NCBI GenBank assembly: GCA_036937835.1
Contig: CM072877.1
Span: forward strand, 15,554,001 to 15,618,000
DNA: 64,000 nucleotides
Direction of reading: 5' to 3'
Source: Pampus argenteus
Lineage: Eukaryota > Chordata > Actinopteri > Scombriformes > Stromateidae
The translations under genes and the position numbers were made by a program. The notes beneath the pieces were generated by a model, which was not told where the DNA came from, searched no databases, and saw only the letters and a list, made by a program, of their open reading frames with translations. Of the stretch, positions 35,201 to 46,494 are shown one piece after another (position 1 is the first letter of the stretch; every line of letters starts with the position of its first letter).

Positions 35201-38200
35201 TGTATTTATCTGGACGTATGCATGTGTGAACCTGTGTGTGTGTGTGTTGTATTTTTTTGCAGGATGGGATGACAAATGCGGTTCTTGGACGTCTGACCCG
35301 TTTAACGACTACTGCTACCTGTTTAACTACCTGTCGCTGAGGACGTGGGCAGAAGCTCGAGCCGACTGCGTCAACCAGGGAGGAGACCTCATCAGTATCA
35401 CTGAACCCTTCGAACAGGCGTTCATACAAGGTAGGACGTTTACGTCTTAACTTCACATTTTCTGATTTTCTCTTTATTATTTATATCAATTATGGGCAAT
35501 TTATTTTGGGTTGCTTTTGTTTGTTTCCTCTCCAGGTGTGATCCTACAGAGTCCCACAGGGATCTCCCTCTGGATGGGCGGTCATGACTCCATCACTGAA
35601 GGCGGCTGGGAGTGGATGGATGGCTCTCCTTTTAGATACATCCGCTGGAACGCAGGTGCACTTAAAGTCAAATATAAACACCACATATAAGGACTTACTG
35701 CCTTACTAAACCACTGAATCTCTTCTCTTGCCCTCGTCTTTCTCACACAGGTAACCCGGACAACTACAACGGTGAAGACTGCCTGTCTATACTCATCAAC
35801 AACGGCTACTGGAACGACGACAACTGTGAGAATAAAAGAGGATACATCTGCAAGCGGAGAGGTGAGATGTGCCGCTTGAATAGTTGTTGAGAAGACAATA
35901 TTTAGAGTGTTTGATACGTGATCGAGTAACATTATACTCATGTCTCCTCCTTCAGGAAATACACCTGAGCCTCCTCCACCTCATGATGGTAATGACACCT
36001 CACTGTTTGACATGGTTCCCTTCATAACAACATTTATAAAAACAACAAAATGATTGTTATTACCAGCAATTAAACTAATCTATATTTGATGGGTGCAGGT
36101 TTCATGACGGCCCTCGTGTGCCAGGACTCCTCTGCTGTCATTCACTGTCCAGTCGAGAGCGTCATCAACATCCAGTCTGCTTTCTACGGACGCAAGAGCG
36201 AAGACATCTGTCCACATCTGGATGGATCAGGAGGAGGTGCTGCACAGTAATCACGCAGTCACATTCAACAGACAGACAAAAGACAGACATTGTATATGAT
36301 GTCGACTGCCTATTGGCTAGTGTGAACTAAACTAAATGTTTTAAACAAATTAATGTTGGTGATTACTGTTCTGCAGGCAGCTGCACAGTGGATGGTATCC
36401 TTCCTCAATATAGAAAGTCATGTGACAACCTTCCCTACTGCTTTGCGTACGCCCATACGGAGGTGGACCCCTGTCCCACCGTTTCCAAGTACCTCGAGAT
36501 TGTCTACAGTTGTGAGCAGAAAGGTGGGTTTGTGTTGTTATACTTTAATTCACATAGTTTAAAAAAAAATCTATCACAAAAATGCTCCTAAATTTATAAA
36601 TAATATTGTTTTCTGACTCAGTGTGTCTGCGCGCTCTGGGTGTCGAGGACGGGAACATCACAGACTCCCAGCTCATCGCTTCCTCCTCTGTTGGTCTCTT
36701 CACTCCTAATAAAGCCCGTCTGAATGGGAATTCTTGCTGGATGCCGTCAGGAAACCGTATGTACCAACCTGGCACTCACACATAACTGAATAATAATATT
36801 TCAATCAATAGTCAATGAGGAAAACAGTGTTTCACATTAAACTTATACAACATATTACAACGTCTTGCTTCTCCAGCAACCTCAAGCTGGCTCCAGGTAA
36901 ACCTGGGCCAGGCCAGAAAGGTAACAGGGTTAGTAATCCAGGGTTGTCCCAACAATGACCACTGGCTCACCAAATTTAAAATCCAGCACAGTGTGGACGG
37001 AACAACCTGGACCGACTACACAGCGGACGGGACGGTGAGAAAATAAGTCTTCCTGGTTGGAAAAAAGAAAATTGTGAAAATGGGAGTCAGGCTGGCTTAA
37101 ATAAATATGATCATTCCGGGTTTCTGTGATTTCCAGTTTTTCCTAGGCTCCGTAGACAGAAACACTCCTGAAACCCGCCTGCTGGGTACGCCTGTGTCAA
37201 CTCAGTACATCCGCATCCTCCCGCTGGAGTTCAACATTCAGGCAGGCCTCCGCTTTGACGTCTTAGGATGCACACCTGACTGTAAGGACACGATTTCCCA
37301 AAAAAAAAAAAAAAATAATAATAATAATTTTATAATTTGTGTATTTTTTCCACATATAAAAGCTGATAAAAAATGCCAATAATGAAAAAACTTTGGTTCA
37401 ACAGATGCAATCACATGCGATGGCAAGCCCAACTTCAACTTTGCCAACGACCAGATGACGTGAGTCAAACATGACATGACAAATGGATCATATTTCATAT
37501 CATATTATATTTGTGATATATTTCATCCATCATACAAACTGATGCTAATGTGGTTTTCAGTGTCCACTGTCCAGCAGCCTGTGCTAACACTGATTACATA
37601 GTATATGGCTCTTCAGTGTATCGTGGGGTATGTGAATATATTGACTAAATTAAATCACAATCTTTATACAGTATTGCGGAAAGCTTTTTTTTTTTTTTTA
37701 ATAAATACATGCTTTTGTGTTCTTCTTGTCTCCTTTTTACAGGACTCAAACATCTGTGCAGCAGCTATCCATGCTGGAGTGGTCCTAAATGATGTTGGAG
37801 GAGATTGCACTTTGTTAAAAGCTCCAGGACAGGACTTCTACGCCGGCTCCACCAGGAATGGCATCACCACAAGACAGTAAGTGCTTCAGTTTCAGATGAA
37901 ACCCCTTTTTTTCTCTATGAAGTCCAACAGACGTTAACGAATCCAATTTCTGCAGATTTGATGGAAGCTACGATGTGTCTTACACTTTTGCAGACGGAGG
38001 TGAGTCGAGATACGTTCGTAAATGTATTCTTTTTCTTAAAATAAAAGAATAGGTTTGATGATGATGATGCTTACTCTCTCATACAGAGCTGAGATGTTCA
38101 GGTCCTGACTGGTATGAGTTTGGAGATTTCTGCTACAAACCTTTTGAAGACAAAAAGACGTGGAATGATGCTCAGGACACCTGCAGGGGTCTCGGTGCTG

Positions 38201-41200
38201 AGCTCGTATCCATCCTCTCGATGACGGAGCAAAGCTGGCTGGAAAGCTACCTGTACCTGGGTACGATCCGTTTAATGATGCAGAAAGTAGAAAGGAGACA
38301 GAAGCAGGTATAGGTAACATAACCTGACGTGAATAATTAAATACTTTTTGTCCTTTACAGCCACCAGTGACGTGTGGACTGGTCTGAATGACATGTTCGA
38401 GCCCGGTATGTTCGCCTGGTCTGACGAACACATGGTGACCTTCACCTACTGGGCTCCAGGAGAACCCAACAACTATGCTGGGTTCAGCGAGGACTGTGTT
38501 GAGATGTTATATCAGGTAAAGAAGGACGAATCATTATATATGACAAATATGAAGCTGAAATGATGCTCATTGATTTCATCTCTGCTGCAGACGGGAAGAT
38601 GGAACGACGTCCCTTGCACCGAACTCAATACCTACATATGCAAAATGCCCAAAGCACATTACGCAGTGCCCTCAGTGAAACCCACTGTGTATGGATGCCC
38701 TCAGGTGGGTCAAACACCAACCATACATTTAATTTCTCCGTTTTTGTGTCCATATGAGCAACATATCTTTTAATGCTAATTGAGAGAAAGCTTTTCTGCT
38801 GTGTGTCACATGTGTCAGGGCTGGGATGCGTACGGCTACGCCTGTTACTGGATGGAGGAGACGCCCAGGAGCTGGTCGGACGCTAAAGCTTTCTGTACGG
38901 AGCAGGACGGCTTCCTGCTGCACCTTGGAGACATGTGAGTTAGACAAGAATGTAGTCCTTCAAATAGCAGAGATGCAAGCAGCTTCCAGTTTACACTGCC
39001 CGTCTCTGCTTACCGTAGTCGCTCAGTTCATCTCTTACAACACATCCTGTATTTCATGCTCATCTTTGCCTTTATTCTTTCAAGGCTCATAAAAACAAAG
39101 TTATACTTTTGTCTTGTTTTCTCTTGAGTCAGAGATAATTGATAAAGCATCTTTAGATTGTTGTACTTTTTTGACAGATTTCAAGTATTCTTCTTCTTCT
39201 TCTTCTTCTCTGTGTTTTATTGCAGTTACGAGCAGGCGCATTTTACAGTGAAGCTATCGGGAAAGACGGGTTTTTGGTGGATTGGGCTGCGTGCTCGAGG
39301 AGGGACAATCGGAGGAGTGGACTACATCTGGGACAACGGCTCACCTCTCACCTTCACTCACTGGGATCGAAACCAGCCAGGTACAGAGAGGATAATACAT
39401 ACACATCATCATCAGCACCGTCTGGAATAACATAAAGTTTGCAGCACGTGATACACAATCAAACACACTGATCTCCTTTTTTACTCTAGATAGTGGGGAT
39501 GGTACTTGTGTGGCTATGACATCTGGTCAGATTGGTGGTTTCTGGGATGACAAGCAGTGCTCAGAGGAATACAACTTCATCTGTGAGAAACCCAGACCTG
39601 ACATCACCCCACCCACCAAAGCCCCGACTCCTCCTCCTTCACAGGGCTGTGCTGACGGCTGGACGGCCCAGGCCCACTTCAGAAACTGTTACAAGGTATA
39701 TATAAAACCATCATCTCTGCAGGGGCTGTTAAGACATTTTTTCCACTGCTAACGTATTGGCTGATTTATTGCAGCTCTTCCATAATGTGGACTGGTCCCT
39801 GAAGAAGAGCTGGGGAGCAGCACATGAGGACTGTGTCTCCAGAGGGGCTGATCTGGTCAGCATCCACAGTCAGGAGGTGGAGGAGTTCCTGTCTATTTAC
39901 ACCAAGGGCAGCACCAAGTGGATCGGCCTCAAGCACAACCCCACAGAAGGAGGCGAGTTTAATGCTCAATGTGTTTTAAAGAACCGACCTCAGTGGAACA
40001 AACCCTGATGGCTCTTCTTAATATTCTAGGTTATTCTTGGAGCGACGGCACACCTCTCACCCACACAAACTGGGGTCACGGCGAGCCGAACAACCACGAT
40101 GGCCGTGAGGAGTGTGTAGAGATGGTGAGCAGCACCAATGGGACCCACTACTACTGGAACGATATCAACTGTGACGCTCACCAGGACTGGATATGCATGA
40201 TCACCAAAGGAGTAACTCCCATCCTGCCCCCGCAGCCCCCGTCTCCTGTTCCAGGTAAACTGTCCCCAAACATGATCAATGTGAAGCAGAGATCAACTTT
40301 ATGTCCAGTAATGAGCCCATCATATCATCACATTGTTCGCTTTTCTCATGTCTCAACCTTCAGCTCCTGATTGTGGCAGCAACCCGGGCTGGAGGAAGAA
40401 CGACGGCATCTGCTACTACTACAACGACACGGACATCGTGGATTTCCACACGGCTATGAGACGCTGCTACGCAGAGAAGGCCTCGCTCGTCTCCATCCTC
40501 AGCAAAGATGAACAGGCATACGTTAACACCATGGTGCGCTTTAGCTACTTTAGAGCTCCTCCGCAGCGTGGAATATGTTGTTGGAATATTACGGTGAATA
40601 TATGTGTTTGTTTTTCGCTGCTCTTCCAGGTGGGGACAGGTGAGGTTTCTGCAGCCTGGATCGGAATGAGGATGTTTGGCACTGCAGGTGGACAATACAT
40701 GTATGTGTATTTCATTTCTCAGTGGTTTGAATTTATTTGAGGTAAAAAATTAAAGAAACTGATAAGCAGCTGACTGTGACTGCTTGTCGATAATGATTGA
40801 TATTTAAAACTCCACATTAACGTCAATACCAAAAAATGTTTCTCTGCTTTATCCGCACAGATGGGTGGACTCCTCCCCTGTAGTTTACACTCACTGGGCT
40901 GGAGGTGAGCCCAACAATGCCAACGGAGAGGAACAGTGTGTTCAGATTAACAGACATCAAGGTATTGATGTACCGATATTCACTGGAAAAATGATCAGAT
41001 TATTTATTGCTCATGCGACATGTGATATTTACCAATTATTTACTGGCTCTGGTTCAGGTGGATGGAACGATGCCAACTGTGGTCGGGCTGGAGCAGGTTA
41101 CGTCTGTAAGAAGTTCCCTGGAGACAACCACACCCCTGCTCCGCCCACACAGCCCTGGGAGGGCAACTGTCCTGCAGGTAACACACCTTTTGAATATGAG

Positions 41201-43827
41201 TTGAAAACACTGATGTATTCATGTGCCCGGCTGTTTGAGGAAATTATTGCTCTGTTCTGTCTTTCCTTCCAGGTTGGATGCGTTTCAAGAATAAATGCTT
41301 CATGTTCAAAGGGAAGAAAAATGATATTAAAGCCAACTGGTCATATGCTCGGAGTTGGTGCAAAGACCAGGGAGGAGAACTGGCAATTATAGATGACCAG
41401 TATGAGAACGGTAAGCTCAGCAGACAACATCATCATCTATAAGAATGTGACCGTCCAGTGGCTGCAGGTTAAAAGCGACTCATCCTCTCTTTCAGACTTT
41501 GTGTCTAGTTACTTGAAGGATCTGGAGCTCCCCACGTGGATCGGCCTGACGGATCAGTTGCAAGAGAATCAGTACGCCTGGAGTGACGGGGTCAGCCCTG
41601 TACTGTACACCAACTGGAACAACAATGAGCCCAACAATGCAGGAGGAGCGGTGATGATACTTCACTTATGCTACAAGCCTTTATTTGTAATACATTTATA
41701 GTTAAATTGCTTCAAGCGTCCTTGTGGTTTCTCAACAGGAACACTGTGTAACAATAACACACAACCACCTGGTGTCTGGCAAGTGGAACGACGACGCCTG
41801 TCACAAGGATCAAAGCTTCGTCTGCTACATGAAGAAATGTCAGTAAAAACCTCCAGTGGTTCTTCTTCCTGCTCAAATATCATTAAATCCATTTTAGTAA
41901 CTCTGTACACTTACTCTGTTGACTTTTCTCTGTCTGCCTCCACACCAGCCAGCAGCATCGACCCCGTCCCCACGCAGAGCTCCTGCCCCGCGGGCTACAT
42001 CTCCTGGTACCTGAACTGCTACAAGCTGGTGGAGGAGCCGGCGACCTGGGACGCGGCTCAGACGGCCTGCCAGCAGGAGGGAGGCAACCTGGCCAGTATC
42101 GACATGAGCTACGACCAGGCCTTCGTCGCAGGTGTAGTCATCCAGGGGAAAGCGGACGCCTGGATCGGACTCAGACGCAAGGTGCCGTCAAGAAACATTT
42201 CATCGGTTTTAATGTTAAGGACTATTGAACTATGCCACACATGTACTAGAATCAAAATGTACTTGTTATATTGACACATATAATATGTGATTATTATTAT
42301 TATTAATGCTCCATCAAGGTCAAAAGGGGACCATTCAGATAAATGTAGTGGAGAGTACAGCTTTTGCATTGAAATGCAAAGCACAAAGCTCATACTGCGT
42401 CATGTTGTAATGCAGGATGACGGCTCTTACACGTGGACAGACGGCTGGCCAGTTTTCTTCACTCAGTGGGGACCAGGAGAGCCCAGTAACATCAAGGATG
42501 AGGGCTGCGTGAGTATGCACGCGTCACGAGCGTTTCACGGGACCTGGAACGACACAAAGTGTGACCAAGCTAAACCCTACATCTGCAAGATCTCCTCCGG
42601 TATAAAACACACACACACACAAACTGACCTTTTGCTTTTCGTTCCTTATCGTCTTATTGTTTTACATTCAAAAGCTTAAAGTCATTTGTATCGTCTCCCA
42701 GAGAAACCGCCATCGACTCCCGCCCCCGGTGATGGGAAGTGTCTGCAATTCTGGATGCCCTACGGCCAATACTGTTACTACGTGTACAACGGTCAGGAGG
42801 GCTTCACTTGGCCGACCTCCCAACATTACTGCCAGTCGGTCAGAGCAGAGCTGGTGTCCATCCACAGCAGAGCGGAGGTGGAGTTCATCAGGAACCTCAA
42901 CTACACCAAACGTCACAACATCTGGATCGGCCTCACTAGGGACAGAAACTGTGAGTGTAAAACTGGACAAAAAAAAACACTGGACCTGAGCTTTGATTTT
43001 TAGAAAATCAAATTACACATATAAATATGGTTTGGTTTTTTTCTAGTTGGCTGGGGCTGGACAGACTTGACGTCTCTGGGCTTCCTCAACTGGGCCCAAG
43101 GTGAACCCAATACAGCCGGTCACCACGGGGACGCGTCCGAGGAGAACTGCGTGGAGATGTACGACGACGGGCGCTGGAACGACAACAACTGCCTGCAGAA
43201 GAGAGGTTTTGCATGCCGCCACCGCCAGTGTAAGCGTTTTCTTTACTCAGTTCTGCAGCTTTCATGGCAAAGATTCTCACTGGGATAAGAGGAGCAGATT
43301 AACAGCTTCTTTCTGTAACTTTTTATTTTATTTTTTTCCCCAGACTATGCAACAGATGATGGCGGTAATCCCATTTTTCCCACTGATAGTCCGCCTATGC
43401 GTAAGTTTTCCTAACAATTTGTCTATAGGTTTTCATTCATTGTGGACATGCAACAAATGGCATGTTTGAAAGCTTCAGAGATTTTAAATGATAAATGGCT
43501 CTGCTGAAACATCTGCTGTATCTATGTTTGTACAGATGGGGGGGTGATAGCTGCTGCCATCATTGCAGCCGTTGTGATTTGCAGCTTGATAGCTGGACTG
43601 CTCTACTATGTCTTCAGTGTGCGAGGATATAAGATAAGTGGCTTGAGCCTGCCAACAAAAACAACCAGTAAGGTTGAAGTGGTAAGTTAATCGCCTGTTA
43701 TTATCACAGCTGGACGAGAAAACGTGATTTGCATTTTTATTTACGGGTGTAAATGCTAAGTTGTGTCATTTTTCTGTTGCAGCCCTCTTTCACCAACCCC
43801 AACTTCGCAGATGAATCAGACACATAA
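31062..43827 (+). CDS. Multidomain lectin receptor: CTLD x5, SUEL lectin, F5/8C, LCCL, CTLD x7, membrane span
   Basis: Not matched to a named gene. Fifty exons join in phase into 2169 aa with one start (31062), one predicted signal peptide (MDRRQTLLQLLSVAALLAFG, cleavage likely before QCP) and one stop at 43825-43827. The domain order is given in the entries below. It is a predicted type I surface receptor with the whole lectin array outside the cell and about 35 residues inside. The repeated C-type lectin domains and the membrane span recall the mannose receptor family (MRC1, MRC2, PLA2R1, LY75), but the cysteine-rich and fibronectin type II domains that start those proteins are absent. Binding and uptake of glycoconjugates or microbes is the likely role by analogy. 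Introns are mostly about 80-150 bp, much shorter than in the flanking genes. A neighbouring gene of related function is not seen. Confidence 0.93.
32093..35861 (+). other. C-type lectin domains 1 to 5
   Basis: CTLD1: exons 32093-32238, 32331-32443, 32544-32683; WIGL, QPD at 32560 and WND at 32629. CTLD2: 32866-33089, 33179-33285, 33373-33491; EPN at 33275 but no WND. CTLD3: 33588-33723, 33839-33921, 34017-34136, 34232-34333; keeps cysteines but lacks both sugar motifs. CTLD4: 34430-34588, 34695-34777, 34870-35014; QPD with LND in place of WND. CTLD5: 35263-35430, 35536-35655, 35751-35861; NPD and WND. Proline-rich linker exons are 35114-35158 and 35956-35988. QPD-type sites usually favour galactose and EPN-type mannose (family knowledge), so domains 1 and 4 are predicted to differ from most later ones. 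Confidence 0.92.
36099..36523 (+). other. SUEL-type (rhamnose/galactose-binding) lectin domain
   Basis: Exons 36099-36236 and 36377-36523, entered and left in phase 1. The translation has the hallmarks of the sea-urchin-egg-lectin fold: VCQDSSAVIHCP at the start, INIQSAFYGRKS with the YGR motif, then a cysteine-rich middle, VDPCPT with the DPC motif, and KYLEIVYSCE at the end. In fish egg lectins and latrophilins this domain binds rhamnose or galactose. The key YGR and DPC motifs are intact. The middle of the domain is shorter and more diverged than in egg lectins. Confidence 0.88.
36622..37281 (+). other. F5/8 type C (discoidin) domain
   Basis: Exons 36622-36756, 36877-37034 and 37137-37281, flanked by phase-1 introns. 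The order is typical: CLRALGVEDGNITDSQLIAS, ARLNGNSCWMP, SSWLQVNLGQARKVTGLVIQ, IQHSVDGTTWTDY, then FLGSVDRNTPE, QYIRILPLEF and RFDVLGC, with the opening and closing cysteines that pair in this fold. Such domains bind glycans, collagen or phospholipid through loops on one face. Confidence 0.92.
37405..37999 (+). other. LCCL domain
   Basis: Exons 37405-37459, 37561-37627, 37743-37876 and 37956-37999, flanked by phase-1 introns. Diagnostic pieces are TVHCPAACA, YGSSVYRGDSNICAAAIHAG, the glycine-rich GVVLNDVGGDC, and APGQDFYAGSTRNGI. These match the LCCL domains of Limulus factor C, cochlin and DCBLD proteins. Here it follows the F5/8C domain, the reverse of the LCCL then F5/8C order in DCBLD1/2. 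Confidence 0.92.
38087..43229 (+). other. C-type lectin domains 6 to 12
   Basis: CTLD6: 38087-38260, 38361-38515, 38591-38704; EPN, WND. CTLD7: 38819-38934, 39226-39380, start of 39490-39695; QPD, WDD. CTLD8: end of that exon, 39775-39952, 40030-40254; EPN, WND. CTLD9: 40364-40533, 40630-40700, 40861-40961, 41058-41177; EPN, WND. CTLD10: 41273-41410, 41496-41650, 41739-41838; EPN, WND. CTLD11: 41949-42181, 42416-42599; EPS, WND. CTLD12: 42702-42950, 43047-43229; EPN, WND. A threonine/proline-rich linker lies between 7 and 8. Six of the seven keep a strict WND, so unlike the classic mannose receptor, where few domains bind sugar, most of this array looks competent for calcium-dependent binding. 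A final linker exon is 43344-43400. Confidence 0.92.
39953..40029 (+). other. Short intron with probable GC donor in CTLD8
   Basis: The exon ends GAAGGAG and the intron begins GCGAGT, ending in TTCTAG. This 77-bp GC-AG intron gives the usual WIGL to WSDG spacing (NPTEGGYSWSDG). A competing GT donor at 39971 is also in frame and would insert six residues. Which is used is not certain. Confidence 0.6.
43536..43827 (+). other. Lectin receptor membrane span and cytoplasmic tail with FxNPxF motif
   Basis: Exon 43536-43681 encodes the hydrophobic span GVIAAAIIAAVVICSLIAGL followed by a basic tail start (SVRGYK). The last exon, 43783-43827, reads PSFTNPNFADESDT and stop. FTNPNF from 43789 to 43806 fits FxNPxF, the LDL-receptor type internalisation signal with phenylalanine for tyrosine. 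It predicts rapid endocytosis through clathrin adaptors. Confidence 0.88.
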
Positions 43828-44201
43828 AACATCATTCAAGTTTTGTATAGTGTATCAAATGTGATGCTTTTTAAAAAAAACAACAAAAACAAATCAGTAA
43901 TAATGTAGTGTAATAATCTCCATAGTTCCATTAAACAGCATTGTATATATTGTAATACACTAATAATAATAATAATAATAATAATAATGGGATGTATTCA
44001 AATTAAACTTCATTTCCTGCTTGTTTTGTAACGCTTAGAGCAATTTTGTGATACAGGTCCAGAGTAATTCAGAAATGTTTAAGATTTAATTTGTTGTACA
44101 TGTTAACCATCCAAATACAAAATTGTGTAAATTTTTTTTTTTTTTTTTTTCCTTTGAGAAAAATAAAAGTAAAAACAACAAATTCATTTCCAGTGTTTAT
44201 T
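43828..44201. terminator. Convergent ends of the lectin gene (+) and AFF1 (-)
   Basis: The lectin 3' UTR contains an AAT repeat (43961-43988) and AATAAA at 44162-44167. On the minus strand AATAAA occupies 44196-44201 (TTTATT on plus), a candidate end of AFF1. If both signals are used, the transcripts overlap or end within a few tens of bases of one another. Confidence 0.45.
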
Positions 44202-46494
44202 CATCTCTGTACACTGCAACACAAATTCTTTACATATTTCACAAAAAAAAAAAAGAAAAAAAAAGAAAACAAGAAAAACAAAACGTATCCTTCAAAAAGC
44301 TTTTCTGAACATTTTTTTTTTCCAGTTAATAATTATTTGGACAAGAAGTGTAAACTTATTGCAGAGTAATTTATAAACAAAGCACCAACAATCAATCAAG
44401 GATGATTGAAATAAAGCCACAGGTTGGAAGAAATGACAAAAAAAAGCCAAACAGATGAAGTTGCACTACTTGTGAATGTGTGAATTTTTTTAAACTTGTG
44501 TGAAGAACATTGTTGTGATTTCTATACATATTCTGAATTAATCCCAAATGCTGTGGCACCAGTGTACTCGCTCCTTACTTAAAAAAATATCACTTTATCA
44601 TTTATGTGAGAAAATAAAGTTAGGAACACTTTGTGATCCTTCTATAGCCCTTTTATCGTGTAATTGCACAGACACACTAACTGAATGAGCACAAGCGAAA
44701 AATGTCAAAACCCAATGGCACTCAATACGAGAAATGCGCTATTTTAAATGCGCTAGTCCAAACTAATGTTTCGTTTCCTGCATCATCATTTCATACTGAT
44801 TATTTTTTGTATCCCCTTGATAACACCTCACTTAATTTCTAAGCCAACAAAACGCACGCTTTATTGCTTGGAATAAAAGATACAAACAAACAAGAGTGAA
44901 GACTAGCACGGTCCTGCCGGTCTTGGATTTTCCTTTTGTCTAAAAAGCACACTGAAGTGAACTGAAAATACTCAAAAAAAGTGCATTATTTAATAAGCTA
45001 CATAGATTTTGGCCATTTATTAAACTCCCACAGATCTAGGAAACATTTTTTTTTCAACAGAAGCATGGGAAACGTCTACAGGAAAGCAGCATTATTGGTG
45101 CAAAAACAAATAAAAGAGAACACGACTGTAGTTTTTCATATCTGTAAAATGACTGTGGTCGTCCCGTTATAATTGAAAAGGTAACTCAAACTGACAAATA
45201 CGACCAATGTGAAGCACGATATCCACCACTATACCCAAAGAAAGACGGGTGTACAATTATTCTCTCTTTTTTTTTTGTTCTTGCATGTTGTTGTTGTTGT
45301 TGGACTTTCAATAGGAGGAGGGCACAAGTGCAAATATTTATAACGAGATGAAGAGAATAAAACTCACGTCTGCTTTGCTCTGAAACTACCAGCATCAGCG
45401 CCACAGTCTGAAAATGTTTTCTACTCTGCCTCCTCTTACTTATAATATATAATCTTTATGTCCAGAATTATCTTTGTTATCTAATCTACATATAATAATA
45501 ATTCAACCCAATATGTTTTTTTGTCTTCTGAGGACAGATAATTACTTGTAAACAGCATGTTTTTTTTTTTGTTTTTTTAAATTAATGTACTTTGTGTATT
45601 AGGGTTAAATCTTTAAATTTGACAACACTAATTTGCAAACTGAAAATACAGATGTCAACCAGGAAATATCTAAAGTGAATAAATTAAATGTGTTTTCATT
45701 ATTACTACCTGGTGCTCTTGCAACTCACTTCATCAATTTTTAGGTGCATAATTTTCCTCGTGTTAAAATCCAAATCAAACCAGTTCAGACTCAAACAGGG
45801 AAACTTCATCTCTTTTTAGGATAAATAAAAAAAAAAAAACTGTCAAAAATCTGTGTGGTGATGAGTCTAAACATGATTACTTTTCAGAAATTATTTAAGT
45901 GCCTTTTCCAGGTATTTTCATTCAGGCCTTGTGTTTACAAAGTCTGTGAGTTACAAATCAATAACAACAACAACAACAACAACAACATGAGTAACAAAAG
46001 TTCTGATTGTAATAATAATAAATAAGATCTGTGTCAGTGCTTGCATCACCGCAACCACGTGACAAGGCTGAGTAAAAATCTTAGAGCCACCAAACGGCAC
46101 TTTTGGTTATATTTCATGTTTCCATCTGAATTTAGTTAAAGGTGACTCCTCATTAAAGTCCCGTCCATGACGTCGCTTAATAACAAGAACAGGAAGGCAT
46201 GATAAATCTTACAAGACACTAAATGCGGCCCATATTTTTTTGTTTGTGCCAGAGAGGAAAAAAACCAAAAAAAAACAAGAGAAAACAAAAGCGGAGAAAA
46301 GAACAAACAACAAGTGCGAAGTTCAAATGTATAAATTCCACAAACATGAGATGACGTCTGTGTCTACCTTTTTGACGAGATGAGTTAATGTCCGTGTGAA
46401 ATTAGAAAAAAAAAAACACAGCCGGCACGTGTAATCTGGTGACGAGCCGAATCACCGGTTTGGAGGCATCTAGTTGGGAGGAGCAGGCTGTCCG
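44196..46494 (-). other. AFF1: AFF1 3' untranslated region (about 2.3 kb)
   Basis: AT-rich sequence without coding exons, running from the AFF1 stop codon to the minus-strand AATAAA at 44196-44201. It contains an AAC/GTT repeat at 45963-45987 and a short TTG repeat at about 45287. A transcript end closer to the stop is possible. Confidence 0.5.

Noticed and set aside
31062..43827. Reading the lectin locus as two or more separate genes
   Set aside because: Only one signal peptide and one membrane span are found, and all 50 exons keep a continuous frame, so one gene is the simpler reading.
44091..44369. Plus-strand open frames rich in Phe and Lys downstream of the lectin stop
   Set aside because: Products of T and A runs in the convergent 3' UTRs.
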